A stretch of DNA of 64,000 nt, taken from the NCBI RefSeq assembly GCF_002831585.1, contig NZ_CP025113.1:1-64000 (forward strand), in the 5' to 3' direction. The stretch comes from Bradyrhizobium sp. SK17. Its GTDB lineage: Bacteria > Pseudomonadota > Alphaproteobacteria > Rhizobiales > Xanthobacteraceae. Below the pieces are notes generated by a model that was not told the DNA's origin, did no database searches, and worked only from the letters and a program-made list of their open reading frames with translations. Both the position numbers and the translations under genes were made by a program. This document shows positions 29,746-38,592 of this stretch, piece after piece; positions within the stretch are counted from its first letter, which is position 1; each line of letters opens with the position of its first letter.

Positions 29746-30045
29746 TCACGGCTGCTTGCCGGCGATGATCTCTTGCAGGGTCGCGACATGGCGGGCAAAG
29801 GCGCCGCGGCCGGCCGCGGTCGCGGTCACCGTGGTCTGCGGCTTCTTGCCGACGAAGGCCTTGTCGACCGCGACATAACCGGCCCTGGCCAGGGTCTCGA
29901 TATGGGCGCCGAGATTGCCGTCGGTGGCGCCGGTCAGCTTCTTCAGCCGGGCGAATTCGAGCCCGGTCGAAAGCGGCAGCGCGTTGAGCGCCGCCATGAT
30001 CCGCAACCGCAGCGGCTGGTGAATGATCTCGTCGAGCTCGGCCAT
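29746..30045 (-). CDS. Small winged-helix transcriptional regulator
   Basis: 99 residues, all one winged-helix domain (HTH_27/ArsR-like): IIHQPLRLRIMAALNAL is the first helix pair, FARLKKLTGATDGNLGAHIE holds the recognition helix, and the wing is YVAVDKAFVGKKPQTTVTAT. Proteins of this type act as dimers without a separate sensor domain. It is the last gene of a three-gene minus-strand set with two membrane proteins (gap of 3 bases). A palindrome ahead of the first gene (31184-31200) is a likely target. Confidence 0.85.
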   Translation of the reverse strand: MAELDEIIHQPLRLRIMAALNALPLSTGLEFARLKKLTGATDGNLGAHIETLARAGYVAVDKAFVGKKPQTTVTATAAGRGAFARHVATLQEIIAGKQP

Positions 30046-30048
30046 CGT

Positions 30049-30600
30049 TCAGATCCGGCGCATCCAGAGCCCGCCGAGGATCAGTGCGCCGCCATGCGCC
30101 ACCGCCATCCACAACAGCAGCGCCGGACCGGCGTGGAAGTAGGCGGTCACGATCAAGGCGCTGCTGCACAGCGCGATGACGATGAAGGCGTAGCCGAACC
30201 ACAGGCCGGCGAGCGCATAGAACAGCAGCGTGAAGAGCGGCCAGAACACCAGCATCTGGCGCGGCCCGAAATGGCCCAATACCGCCGAGCAGAAGATGCC
30301 GAACGCAATGAACAGCAGGAACGCGACCAGCAGCCGGAGCGCGAAGACGCCCGCCCCCGGACCGAAACCGCTGAACGCTGCGATTGCGATCGAGCCTGCG
30401 ATTCCGATGAGATCGACCACGGCCCAGATCGTATAGCCCTGCGGCGGCCATGTATGGTTGGCGAGGTAGCCCACGAATACCAAGACGCCCCACATGATGA
30501 TGATGAGACTGGCGTTGTGATAGATTCGCGACTGGCGGACGCGCTGCACGACGTCGTTGATGTCGTTCAGCGCCGCACTGGCCTGCTGGCTGTCGATCAT
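30049..30600 (-). CDS. Hypothetical membrane protein, middle gene of the winged-helix operon
   Basis: 183 residues with about five hydrophobic segments (roughly 29-47, 58-78, 85-107, 115-140, 150-175) and a short basic N-terminal tail. No domain I recognise. It overlaps the preceding membrane gene by 4 bases and precedes the regulator by 3, so the three are translated as a unit. Presumably an inner-membrane protein whose level or signal is tied to the regulator. Function unknown. Confidence 0.8.
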   Translation of the reverse strand: MIDSQQASAALNDINDVVQRVRQSRIYHNASLIIIMWGVLVFVGYLANHTWPPQGYTIWAVVDLIGIAGSIAIAAFSGFGPGAGVFALRLLVAFLLFIAFGIFCSAVLGHFGPRQMLVFWPLFTLLFYALAGLWFGYAFIVIALCSSALIVTAYFHAGPALLLWMAVAHGGALILGGLWMRRI

Positions 30601-31139
30601 GACGGGACTCCACTCTGCTGGGCGAGTTCAGCGGCAGGCGGGGGTGTTTCCGCCGGTGGCCGATGCCTTCCGATCAGGACAAAGGCGATTGCCATCGTCA
30701 CGACCGACAGGGCGAACGAGGTCAGCCCGACCTGCCCGCGCGTCGTCAGCGGCAGCACCCGCACCGCGATTTCAGTGGCCGCAGCCGACATCAGCGACAC
30801 GTAGGACCACGAGATGAAGTAGTAGTGCTGCAACCGCCAGTTCGCCGGCCGTGGGCTGCGCAGCAGCGGAACAACCGCCAGCACGATGCAGATGAAGTTC
30901 GCGATCGCGCCGACATGGAACAGGTTGAAGGCGCCGGTGAACCGATAGACCAGCATCGCGGTCCCGTCGGCGACCAGCATGGCATAGACGTAGAGATAGC
31001 CGCGCGCCCGGTGGCCCGCGCCGCGCTTTGGCCGCAGGAACTGGATCAGCCCCACAGCGATGCACAGCATCGCCAGGAAGGCATGGACCGCGCCGGCCGC
31101 GGAATGGACGAAACTCGCCAACGTCACCTGCGGGAGCAT
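30597..31139 (-). CDS. DUF2306-like membrane protein, first gene of the winged-helix operon
   Basis: 180 residues, four to five membrane helices. The early RPKRGAGHRARGYLYVYAM segment, a loop with an H and R before the second helix, and the later H-Y-Y-F-I-S-W-S-Y resemble the DUF2306 family of predicted transporters/sensors. Ends with a Pro-rich cytosolic tail. The start ATG 31139 lies about 45 bases from the palindrome at 31184-31200. Confidence 0.75.
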   Translation of the reverse strand: MLPQVTLASFVHSAAGAVHAFLAMLCIAVGLIQFLRPKRGAGHRARGYLYVYAMLVADGTAMLVYRFTGAFNLFHVGAIANFICIVLAVVPLLRSPRPANWRLQHYYFISWSYVSLMSAAATEIAVRVLPLTTRGQVGLTSFALSVVTMAIAFVLIGRHRPPAETPPPAAELAQQSGVPS

Positions 31140-31183
31140 CGGTCAGCCCTCCAACCAGATTGCCATTTTCGCATCAATAGAGA

Positions 31184-31200
31184 ACTCTGTATCACAGAGT
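31184..31200. promoter_or_regulatory. Palindromic operator candidate between the winged-helix operon and xseA
   Basis: ACTCTGT-ATC-ACAGAGT, a perfect 7-bp inverted repeat with a 3-base spacer, inside an AT-rich 31170-31230 segment and next to TATAGG. Position and size fit a dimeric winged-helix repressor, most simply the product of 29746-30045 acting on its own operon. Confidence 0.6.
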
Positions 31201-31288
31201 ATAGGAACAAGCAAGCCCGCGCATTGGCGATGACGGGCAAAAGTCCCTACGTTGCGCTGAAGCTCACAAACAGCCGAATCACCTGCAA

Positions 31289-32908
31289 ATGACTGCTGCC
31301 GCGCCAAATCTCGTCAACGCGCCCGAATTCACCGTCTCGGAAATCTCCTCCGCGCTGAAGCGGACGGTGGAGGACCGGTTCGGCCATGTCCGCGTCCGCG
31401 GCGAGATTTCGGGATTTCGCGGCCCGCATTCCTCCGGCCACTGCTATTTCGCGCTGAAGGACGAGAGCGCCAAGATCGAGGCGGTGATCTGGAAGTTCGC
31501 CCATGCAAGGATGCGCTTCAAGCCGCAGGAGGGCCTCGAGGTCATCGCCACCGGCAAGCTGACCACCTATCCGAACTCCTCGAAGTACCAGATCGTCATC
31601 GACTCGCTGGAGCCGGCCGGCGTCGGCGCCCTGATGGCGCTGATGGAGGAGCGCAAGAAGAAGCTCGCGGCCGAGGGCCTGTTCGACGAGGCCCGCAAGC
31701 AGCTATTGCCCTGGCTGCCGGAGGTGATCGGCGTCGTCACCTCGCCGACCGGCGCCGTGATCCGCGACATCCTGCATCGCCTCGAGGATCGCTTTCCCCG
31801 CCGCGTGCTGGTCTGGCCGGTCAAGGTGCAGGGCGACGGTTCCGCCGAGCAGGTCGCGGCCGCGATCCGCGGCTTCAATGCGCTGCCGGAGGGCGGCCGG
31901 ATTCCGCGGCCGGATCTGTTGATCGTGGCGCGCGGCGGCGGCTCGCTGGAGGACCTCTGGTCGTTCAACGAGGAGATCGTGGTCCGCGCCGCGGCCGACA
32001 GCCATATCCCGCTGATCTCGGCGGTCGGCCACGAGACCGACATCACGCTGATCGATTTCGTCGCCGACAAGCGCGCGCCGACGCCGACTGCGGCCGCCGA
32101 GATGGCGGTGCCGGTGCGCAGCGAATTGTTCGTCGAGGTCACGGGCCTCGCCCGCCGCGTCATGGTGTACTGGCAGCGCGCCCAGGAGGCGCGCCGTAAC
32201 GAGCTGCGCGCCGCCGCGCGCGCGCTGCCGGCGGCAAACGAATTGCTGGCGATCCCGCGGCAGCGGCTCGACCATCTCGCAGCCGGGCTGCCGCGCGGGC
32301 TGAAGGCCAACACGCACGCGCATTTCCGCCGTTTCGCAGCGTCGAGTTCGCGGCTCACCATCGGCGTGCTGCGCGGCCAGGTCGCGCATGCGCGACAGCG
32401 GCTCACCGCGTCAGGTGAGCGCATCACGCTGTCGGCGCGCGCGCTGCTGCATCGCCGGCGGGAGCGCTTCAACGGGCTCGAGATCCGGCTCAAGGCCTCG
32501 AAGCTCGCCAATGCCAAGGCCCAGCGCACCGCGATCGCCCGCGATCTGGAACGCACCCACCGCCTCGCCGAGCGCGCCCGGCGCGCGCTGCTGACGACGA
32601 TGCAGCGGCTGGAGGCGCGCGTCGCCCACCGTGGACAGCTGCTGTCGGCGCTGTCCTATCGCGGCGTGCTGGCGCGCGGCTTCGCGCTGGTGCGTGACGA
32701 GCACGGACACGCACTGCACTCCGCCGCGGCGGTCGGCCCCAGTGCCGGCCTCTCGATCGAGTTCGCCGATGGCCGCGTCGCTGCGACCGCGAGCGCCGAT
32801 CAGCCCGTCGCGACGGTAACGCCCGAGACCCAGCCGAAGCCGCGTGAGGCGAAGCCGGCGGCGCCGAAGCGCGCCACCAAGCCGGTCGATCAGGGCAGTT
32901 TGTTCTGA
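31289..32908 (+). CDS. xseA: Exodeoxyribonuclease VII large subunit
   Basis: 539 residues. N-terminal OB fold ([20 protein letters not shown] then [20 protein letters not shown]), then the catalytic domain with [20 protein letters not shown] and [16 protein letters not shown], the family signature, followed by a long coiled-coil region (about 250-440) rich in Ala/Arg/Leu. Degrades single-stranded DNA from both ends as a complex with XseB. The C-terminal 40 residues are Pro/Lys-rich and extra. xseB is not in the window. Confidence 0.95.
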   Translation: MTAAAPNLVNAPEFTVSEISSALKRTVEDRFGHVRVRGEISGFRGPHSSGHCYFALKDESAKIEAVIWKFAHARMRFKPQEGLEVIATGKLTTYPNSSKYQIVIDSLEPAGVGALMALMEERKKKLAAEGLFDEARKQLLPWLPEVIGVVTSPTGAVIRDILHRLEDRFPRRVLVWPVKVQGDGSAEQVAAAIRGFNALPEGGRIPRPDLLIVARGGGSLEDLWSFNEEIVVRAAADSHIPLISAVGHETDITLIDFVADKRAPTPTAAAEMAVPVRSELFVEVTGLARRVMVYWQRAQEARRNELRAAARALPAANELLAIPRQRLDHLAAGLPRGLKANTHAHFRRFAASSSRLTIGVLRGQVAHARQRLTASGERITLSARALLHRRRERFNGLEIRLKASKLANAKAQRTAIARDLERTHRLAERARRALLTTMQRLEARVAHRGQLLSALSYRGVLARGFALVRDEHGHALHSAAAVGPSAGLSIEFADGRVAATASADQPVATVTPETQPKPREAKPAAPKRATKPVDQGSLF

Positions 32909-32952
32909 TGCGGGATGCGTTTTGATTGAATCGGCTTGGCACGGTCTCGGTT

Positions 32953-33078
32953 CACCTCTCCCCGCCGGGGAGAGGTCGGATTGCGAAGCAATCCGGGTGA
33001 GGGCTCTTGCTCCCTCGATAGACCGTACCCCCTCACCCGATTTGCTACGCAAATCGACCTCTCCCAAGGGAGAGGTGA
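32953..33078. repeat. Intergenic palindromic repeat, family A (second copy)
   Basis: Close match in layout and sequence to 119-239: CACCTCTCCCC...GGGGAGAGGTCGG on the left, GACCTCTCCCAAGGGAGAGG on the right, with GGGTGAGGGCTCTTGCT and CTCGATAGACCG between. Located between convergent xseA and the hydrolase at 33124. Confidence 0.82.
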
Positions 33079-33123
33079 GTTTTCGATGCCGATCCAGCGC
33101 AACCTAATCTGATCGTGCGCAAT

Positions 33124-33954
33124 CTAGCGCGATAGCCACTCGGCGACCTGCTTCTGCGCGTCCTTGCGCGCATCCGCATCGGTGCCGACGTGACCGCGCT
33201 CGGTGATCTCGGCATCGGAGGCCGCGATCGCATGCAGCGGCAGATTGGCCCGGTCGAAGTCGTGATAGGCCTCGGGATAGACCACGATGCGCGCCAGCGC
33301 ACTGCGGCCGCGCGCGCCATCGACCATCTGGTGGCAGGCCGATGATGACGTGACATCGTCGCGCGCGCCGATCAACACCAGCGTCGGCACCCGCGCGCTC
33401 CAGCCGAGACCGAACGAGGTGCGGCAATCCGGATAGAACGCGACCGCGGAGCGGAAGTCCGGCTCGACGTTGCGCGACCACATCTGCGGCCGCACCGCCC
33501 ACAGCAAAGCGGCGGCGCCATTGCCCCAGCCGATCAGGCTGATGCGGCTCTTCGCCACCCATTTCTGCTGCACCAGCCACTGCCGCGCCGCGTTGATGTC
33601 GGCGACCCGCGCGCGGCGGGTCTGGACCTGATGCTCCCTGATGCGGCATTGCGGCCCGAGCTCGCGCGAGCCGTAGCTGTCCGGCAGCAGCACCGCATGG
33701 CCCGACGTGAGCAATTGCTCGGCCCAGTCGCGATAGCGCGGCAGCACCGGCTCGGAATGGCCGGCGAGGCCGCCGCAGCCATGCAGCGCGATGACCGTCG
33801 GGAACGGCCCATCGCCATCGGGCCGGTAGAGCTGCGCGCGCAGCGTGAGGTTGCCTTCGGGAATCTCGACCTGATGCGGGGCCGGCAGCGGCGACGCAGC
33901 GGCGGCCGGCGCGGCCAGCATGGCGAGGCACATGAGAACAGACTTGATGCGCAT
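33124..33954 (-). CDS. Exported dienelactone-hydrolase-like protein with an altered nucleophile motif
   Basis: 276 residues from ATG 33954, opening with a signal peptide (about 1-20, AAPAAAAS). The alpha/beta hydrolase core has ALHGCGG (56-62), the nucleophile elbow reads GWGNG (142-146), and the acid and base candidates D199/D200 (IGARDD) and H231 (AYHDFD) are in place. DLH enzymes have Cys or Ser at position 144; here it is Gly, so the protein is probably not a classical esterase, unless another residue serves or there is a base error. Convergent with xseA across a palindromic repeat. Confidence 0.75.
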   Translation of the reverse strand: MRIKSVLMCLAMLAAPAAAASPLPAPHQVEIPEGNLTLRAQLYRPDGDGPFPTVIALHGCGGLAGHSEPVLPRYRDWAEQLLTSGHAVLLPDSYGSRELGPQCRIREHQVQTRRARVADINAARQWLVQQKWVAKSRISLIGWGNGAAALLWAVRPQMWSRNVEPDFRSAVAFYPDCRTSFGLGWSARVPTLVLIGARDDVTSSSACHQMVDGARGRSALARIVVYPEAYHDFDRANLPLHAIAASDAEITERGHVGTDADARKDAQKQVAEWLSR

Positions 33955-34140
33955 CCGATCCGGCCGGCTCGTTATGGCGCTGCAAACACAGCGGACCATG
34001 GCTGCAACGCTACCATGCGCCTCTGCCGCCAAATCATCACAAGTCGGTGGTTTACCGGGCGGACATGACACCCTATCTGTGATAGACGGCTTCATGAACA
34101 TCCAGATAGCCTGGTGCGAGGCAAGGCGGAGAGCTCAAAC

Positions 34141-34368
34141 GTGCTGAACAAGTTCGGTCCCTCGGGCCATGGCGAAGCGCAGGTGCAATATCTCGACGGC
34201 GATTTCCGCGTGATCTCGCCCGGCACCTTCGTGCGTTGTGCCATCACCGACGTCCGGATCCCGCTCGACGAATTGAAGTACTGGAGCGTCGACCTGCAGG
34301 AGGCCTACGCCACGCCGACCGCCGTGCTGCAACGCCATCATCCCGCCGTGCTCAAGTCGCAGGCCTGA
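34141..34368 (+). CDS. DUF2093 protein
   Basis: 75 residues from GTG 34141, with GGAG about 9 bases upstream. The sequence LNKFGPSGHGEAQVQYLDGD, then FRVISPGTFVRCAITDVRIP, LDELKYWSVDLQEAY matches the small DUF2093 family of alphaproteobacteria. No signal or membrane segment. It is convergent with lpxK (15-base gap), a neighbourhood that I believe recurs in related genomes. Function unknown. Confidence 0.85.
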   Translation: MLNKFGPSGHGEAQVQYLDGDFRVISPGTFVRCAITDVRIPLDELKYWSVDLQEAYATPTAVLQRHHPAVLKSQA

Positions 34369-34382
34369 ACCCAACACGACGT

Positions 34383-35405
34383 TCATTTGCGCGACCTGCC
34401 GTCCCGCGCCTTGAACAGCCGATCGCTCACCAGGCGCCGCAGCGCGCCGGCATCCTCGAATTGCAGCGTCACCGCGAACGGGACGATCGGCTGCGCCCAG
34501 GCCGGCATCCCCTGCGGACCACGCAGCCGTGCCAGATCCTTTTCCGTCGTCACCAGCGTCAGTCCGTCGCGTCGCGCGTCGGCGACGAGCTGCTCGATCT
34601 CGCCCTTGGTGAAGGCGTGATGATCGGCGAAGGCCACATTGCGCACGACGTCGATGCCACTTGCGCGCAGCGTGTTGAAGAACCGCGCGGGATCGCCGAT
34701 CCCGGCGAAGGCGAGCGCACGCATCCCGCTCAGCGCCGCCAGCGAGGCCTGGTCCGGCTTCAGATGCGCTGACAGCACCGGCTTGCCACGGGAGGCGAGA
34801 TCGGCCGCGATGGTCCGCGCCGCATCGCCCCCACCGACCACGATCAGCGCGTCGGTCCGTTCCAGCTGCGGCGACAGCGGCGCGCGCAACGGGCCGGCCG
34901 GAATCACGCGGCCATTACCGATGCCGCGCGTGCCGTCGATCACGATCAGACAGCAATCCTTCGCCACCGACGGGTTCTGGAAGCCGTCATCCATCAGGAT
35001 CACGCTGGCATTCTGAGCCCGCGCCAGCGCCAGCCCCGCGGCGCGGTCGCGCGACACCACGACCGGCAATGTCGCCGCCATCATCAGCGGCTCGTCGCCG
35101 ATATCGGCCGCCGTGTGATTGTCGCGATCGACCTTCACCGGTCCACTGATGCTGCCGCCGTAGCCGCGGCTCAGCACCACCGGCCGTTCGTCGAGCTCGC
35201 GCAGCAGTTTGGCCAGCGCCAGCACCGTCGGCGTCTTGCCGGCACCGCCGACATGATAGTTGCCGACGCAAATCACGGGAATGCCGGCATCGACGCCGGG
35301 GCGCCGCATCCGCCGCGCGGCGACCGCGCCGTACAGCGCGGCAAGCGGTCTCAACAATTGCGATGTCCAAGACGACGGCCGGTGCCAGAAGGCCGGCTCA
35401 CGCAT
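34383..35405 (-). CDS. lpxK: Tetraacyldisaccharide 4'-kinase
   Basis: 340 residues. Inner-membrane kinase that phosphorylates the 4' position of the lipid A precursor to make lipid IVA. An N-terminal hydrophobic helix (about 15-32), then the P-loop GNYHVGGAGKTPT (48-60), followed by LSRGYGG and the later DDGFQNP (with the catalytic Asp) and typical DALIVVGGG segments. It overlaps waaA by 8 bases; transcription order is DUF4170, DUF374, waaA, lpxK. Confidence 0.94.
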   Translation of the reverse strand: MREPAFWHRPSSWTSQLLRPLAALYGAVAARRMRRPGVDAGIPVICVGNYHVGGAGKTPTVLALAKLLRELDERPVVLSRGYGGSISGPVKVDRDNHTAADIGDEPLMMAATLPVVVSRDRAAGLALARAQNASVILMDDGFQNPSVAKDCCLIVIDGTRGIGNGRVIPAGPLRAPLSPQLERTDALIVVGGGDAARTIAADLASRGKPVLSAHLKPDQASLAALSGMRALAFAGIGDPARFFNTLRASGIDVVRNVAFADHHAFTKGEIEQLVADARRDGLTLVTTEKDLARLRGPQGMPAWAQPIVPFAVTLQFEDAGALRRLVSDRLFKARDGRSRK

Positions 35406-36684
35406 TGGCGGCTCCCATCTCGAGCCGCAACTGCAACAGATAGGGCTCGAGAGCGGTCAGCGTATGTTCCAATGCGCCGCCGAGCTGTTCGACGACGCGC
35501 TCGGAGGCGGCCAGCGACGTGTCGCGCGATGCGGGATCGGCAAGGAACTGGCCGAGCTGCTTGACCAGCGCCTCCCGATCATCGGCGTGCCGTGCCCCGC
35601 CGGCGCGATCGAGCGCCGCATAGACATCGGTGAAATTGAACACGTGCGGGCCGTGCACGATCGCGGCGCCGAGCTTGATCGCCTCGATCGGATTCTGGCC
35701 GCCATGCGCGACCAGCGAGCCGCCCATGAACACGATCGGCGCGAGACGATAGAACAGGCCGAGCTCGCCCATCGTGTCGGCGACATAGATATCGGTGGTC
35801 GCAACCGGCAAATCCTCGCGCGAGCGCAGGCCGGGACGCAGGCCGGCCTCCGTCACCAGTTGCGCGACCGCCTCCCCCCGATTGGCATGCCGCGGCACGA
35901 TCACCGTGAGCAGCCCGGGGAAGAATTTGACGAGCGACTTGTGCGCCTCGATCAGGATCTCTTCCTCACCGGGATGGGTGGAGGCCGCAACCACGATCGG
36001 TCGGCCGCGCGTCACCGACATCAGCCGCTCCAGCTTGGCTGGATCGGCCGGCGGCGCCGCGACGTCGAGCTTGAGGTTGCCGGTGACCACGACGTTGTGG
36101 CTGCCGAGCGCGGCAAACCGTTCGGCGTCGGTCTGCGACTGCGCCAGGCAGATGTCGAACCGACCGAGCAACGCCCCGATGGTGTTGGAGACCCGGCGCC
36201 AGCGCGGGAACGAGCGCTGCGACATCCGCCCGTTGATCAGCACCATCGGCAGCCGCCGCGCGGCGCTCGACAGGATCAGGTTCGGCCACAGGTCGGACTC
36301 GATGAACAGCGCCAGCGACGGACGCCAGTGATCGAGGAAGCGCGCGACATAGCGCGGCGAGTCGTACGGCACGTATTGATGGATCACGTCGGGCGGAAAG
36401 CGCTTGGCCACGATCGCGGCCGAGGTCACCGTGCCCGAGGTCAGCAGGATGCGCAGGTTGAGCGCACGCAGCCGCTCGATCAGCCCGGCCGCCGCCAGCA
36501 CCTCGCCGACGCTTGCGCCGTGGATCCACACCAGCGGCCCCTGCGGCCTGGTATCGGCGCTGACGCCGCGCCGTTCGCCGACGCGTTCGGGATCTTCCTT
36601 GCCGAGCTTCAGCCGCCGCTTGATCAGGGCAGGCGCGAGCGGCACCATCGCGGACGACAGCTTGCGGTACACGCGCAACGTCAT
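35398..36684 (-). CDS. waaA: 3-deoxy-D-manno-octulosonic acid (Kdo) transferase
   Basis: 428 residues from ATG 36684 (MTLRVYRKLSS). Adds Kdo from CMP-Kdo to lipid IVA at the cytosolic face of the inner membrane. GT-B fold: WIHGASVGEVLAAAGLIERL in the N-terminal half with the catalytic Glu, FIESDLWPNLI, and GGSLVAHGGQNPIEA in the C-terminal half (donor site). One protein could transfer one or two sugars. Ten bases after the DUF374 acyltransferase gene. Confidence 0.94.
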   Translation of the reverse strand: MTLRVYRKLSSAMVPLAPALIKRRLKLGKEDPERVGERRGVSADTRPQGPLVWIHGASVGEVLAAAGLIERLRALNLRILLTSGTVTSAAIVAKRFPPDVIHQYVPYDSPRYVARFLDHWRPSLALFIESDLWPNLILSSAARRLPMVLINGRMSQRSFPRWRRVSNTIGALLGRFDICLAQSQTDAERFAALGSHNVVVTGNLKLDVAAPPADPAKLERLMSVTRGRPIVVAASTHPGEEEILIEAHKSLVKFFPGLLTVIVPRHANRGEAVAQLVTEAGLRPGLRSREDLPVATTDIYVADTMGELGLFYRLAPIVFMGGSLVAHGGQNPIEAIKLGAAIVHGPHVFNFTDVYAALDRAGGARHADDREALVKQLGQFLADPASRDTSLAASERVVEQLGGALEHTLTALEPYLLQLRLEMGAANA

Positions 36685-36694
36685 CGGGAGCGAG

Positions 36695-37408
36695 CTAGCC
36701 AAGCGCTGCCTCCGGCCGCCCGACCGCTGCATAGGCGCGTCGGGTCGCTTCGTTGAGAAGGTCCTCCACGTGCTGCCGAAGCTTTTCCATCGTCGCGGCA
36801 TCGGCATCGGGCGGCACATAGACCGGCTCAATACCTACCACTGCGCCGCGCCCGAATGGCAAATTGATGGTGGTGGAATCCCAGTTTTTCAACCGGATGA
36901 AGCGGCTGGTGACCATCGCGAACGGGATGATCGGCCGGCCGCTCTCCCGCGCCAGCATGATGGCCCCGAGGCCGGCCACCCGCGCCCGCTTCGGCACGTC
37001 GGCCGTGGTCGCCATGTTGCAACCGTCTTCCAGCGCCCGGACCATCTCCAGGAAGGCGCCGACGCCGCCCTTGCGATGGAACGCGCCGGAATGATCGCCG
37101 GACCCCCTGATGGTTCCGATGCCGAGCCGCTCGACCGCAAGCGCATTGAACTCGCCGTCGCGATGGCGCGAAATCAGGACCTTGGCGCGGTAGCTCTCCT
37201 TGGTCTTGATGAACGGCGTCATGAAGTGCTGGCCGTGCCAGAACACGAAGATCGCCGGCATCAAGGGCTCGACGATCCCGTACACGTCAGACGGCTGGTA
37301 GCTGAAGCGGTTGGTGTGCCAGACCAGCCGCAGATACTCGGCCGCAAGCACACCCAGCGCGCGCTGCACGACGGCGCTGCGCAGCAGATCGCGAAGAAGT
37401 CGTTTCAA
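36695..37408 (-). CDS. DUF374 lysophospholipid acyltransferase-like protein
   Basis: 237 residues. LPLAT-related DUF374 family: FVFWHGQHFM early, then the HxxxxD-like block ISRHRDGEFNALAVERLG with GTIRGSGDHSGA, and TADVPKRARVAGLGAI in the second half. Family members sit next to waaA and lpxK in alphaproteobacteria and are likely acyltransferases in lipid A synthesis (a very-long-chain acyl or late step), although the substrate is not shown by sequence. Starts within the stop of DUF4170 (4-base overlap). Confidence 0.88.
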   Translation of the reverse strand: MKRLLRDLLRSAVVQRALGVLAAEYLRLVWHTNRFSYQPSDVYGIVEPLMPAIFVFWHGQHFMTPFIKTKESYRAKVLISRHRDGEFNALAVERLGIGTIRGSGDHSGAFHRKGGVGAFLEMVRALEDGCNMATTADVPKRARVAGLGAIMLARESGRPIIPFAMVTSRFIRLKNWDSTTINLPFGRGAVVGIEPVYVPPDADAATMEKLRQHVEDLLNEATRRAYAAVGRPEAALG

Positions 37409-37653
37409 TGGGAATGCTTTGTGTCCTGCTCGGGATCGAGCAACCGGTGGAGGTGAACGACGAAATAGCGCATCTGGGCGTTGTCCACCGTCTGCTGCGC
37501 CTTCGCCTTCCAGGCCGCATAGGCCGTTGCGTAGTTCGGATACACGCCGACGATCTCGACCTCATCGAGATTCTTGAAGGTGTTGTGCTCGAGATCGGTC
37601 AACTCGCCGCCGATGACGAGGTGGAGCAGTTGTGGCTGGGCATTGTCTGACAT
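37405..37653 (-). CDS. DUF4170 protein
   Basis: 82 residues, soluble. Contains LHLVIGGELTDLEHNTFKNL (beta-hairpin) and VEIVGVYPNYATAYAAWKAK, then AQQTVDNAQMRYFVVHLHRL, the pattern of DUF4170, a family linked to Kdo/lipid A loci in alphaproteobacteria. First gene of the minus-strand lipid A set (DUF4170, DUF374, waaA, lpxK), overlapping DUF374 by 4 bases. Confidence 0.87.
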   Translation of the reverse strand: MSDNAQPQLLHLVIGGELTDLEHNTFKNLDEVEIVGVYPNYATAYAAWKAKAQQTVDNAQMRYFVVHLHRLLDPEQDTKHSH

Positions 37654-37700
37654 GATGGTGGTTTTCCTAACGAGATGCCCGGCAAGGAAGTGAAGTCTTG

Positions 37701-37753
37701 GTCGTCACAAGTCTGTCGTCACAAGTCTGTCGCAACAAGTCTGGTCGTCACAA
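37701..37753. repeat. Short tandem repeat, 14-base unit
   Basis: GTCGTCACAAGTCT twice exactly, a third copy with one change (GTCGCAACAAGTCT), then a partial fourth (GGTCGTCACAA). Non-coding, in the leader region of the DUF4170 operon (minus strand) and beyond the end of the CysQ-like gene. Possibly slippage or tandem binding sites. Confidence 0.75.
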
Positions 37754-37782
37754 TCGGAAGCGCGGAACGGATCGGCGGGGCC

Positions 37783-38592
37783 TCACGGCAATGGACGGTT
37801 GCGAAAATGCTCGACAATGCGTGCATGACGTTCGCGTCCTGCTGCCACCAGCACCCCATGCGTCACTTCCCGGCGATTATACTCAATCGCATCCCCCGAG
37901 AGCGCGGTCATCCTACCACCCGCTTCCTGCACGATCAAATTCGCGGCGGCAAGATCCCAGTCGCGGCTTTGCCCGCCCGCAAAGGCGGCGTCAAGTCGAC
38001 CTTGTGCCACGCGGCACAGCCGCAAGGCCAGCGATCCGATCCGCGGATACAGCGTGATCTCGTCTGATGTCGGGCTCAGCCGCTGCACCAGCGGCTTCGG
38101 TCCGGCCATGCGGGGGAAATCATAATCGTCGCCGGTGGTGGCATGCACGGCACTGTCGTTCAGGGTCGCGCCCTGGCCGCGGGCGGCGAAAAAGAATTCC
38201 CCGCTCACCGGCGCATACACCGCCGCGAGCACCGGCGCGTTGCCTTCAACCAGCGCCACACTGACGCACCAGTCGTCGCGACCGGCGAGATAGGCGCGGG
38301 TACCGTCGATCGGATCGACGATCCAGGTGAAGCGCTTGCCGAGCCGGCCCTCGTTGTCGGTACTTTCCTCCGAGAGCCAGCCATAGGCCGGCGTCGCCGA
38401 ACGCAGCTGTTGCTCCAGCAGGTCGTTGACCGCGATGTCGGCCTCCGAGACCGGCGAGGACGCGCCCTTGATCCAGTTCTTCAACTCGGTGCGGAACAGC
38501 GACTGCGCCAGCCGTCCCGCCTCCTGCACCGACTTGGTCAGCAAGGCGGCATCGCGCGCCTTGGTCCAGTCGTCCGTATCAGCGTCCGCCAA
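37783..38592 (-). CDS. Inositol monophosphatase family / CysQ-like 3'(2'),5'-bisphosphate nucleotidase
   Basis: 269 residues. Lithium-sensitive phosphatase fold with metal ligands E75-E76 (WLSEES), D93 and D96 (WIVDPIDGT) and the late SRDWDLAAANLI. This set fits CysQ, which clears phosphoadenosine phosphate, or an inositol monophosphatase. It overlaps the 3' end of the TldE-like gene by 14 bases, so the two are co-transcribed. Confidence 0.9.
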   Translation of the reverse strand: MADADTDDWTKARDAALLTKSVQEAGRLAQSLFRTELKNWIKGASSPVSEADIAVNDLLEQQLRSATPAYGWLSEESTDNEGRLGKRFTWIVDPIDGTRAYLAGRDDWCVSVALVEGNAPVLAAVYAPVSGEFFFAARGQGATLNDSAVHATTGDDYDFPRMAGPKPLVQRLSPTSDEITLYPRIGSLALRLCRVAQGRLDAAFAGGQSRDWDLAAANLIVQEAGGRMTALSGDAIEYNRREVTHGVLVAAGRERHARIVEHFRNRPLP

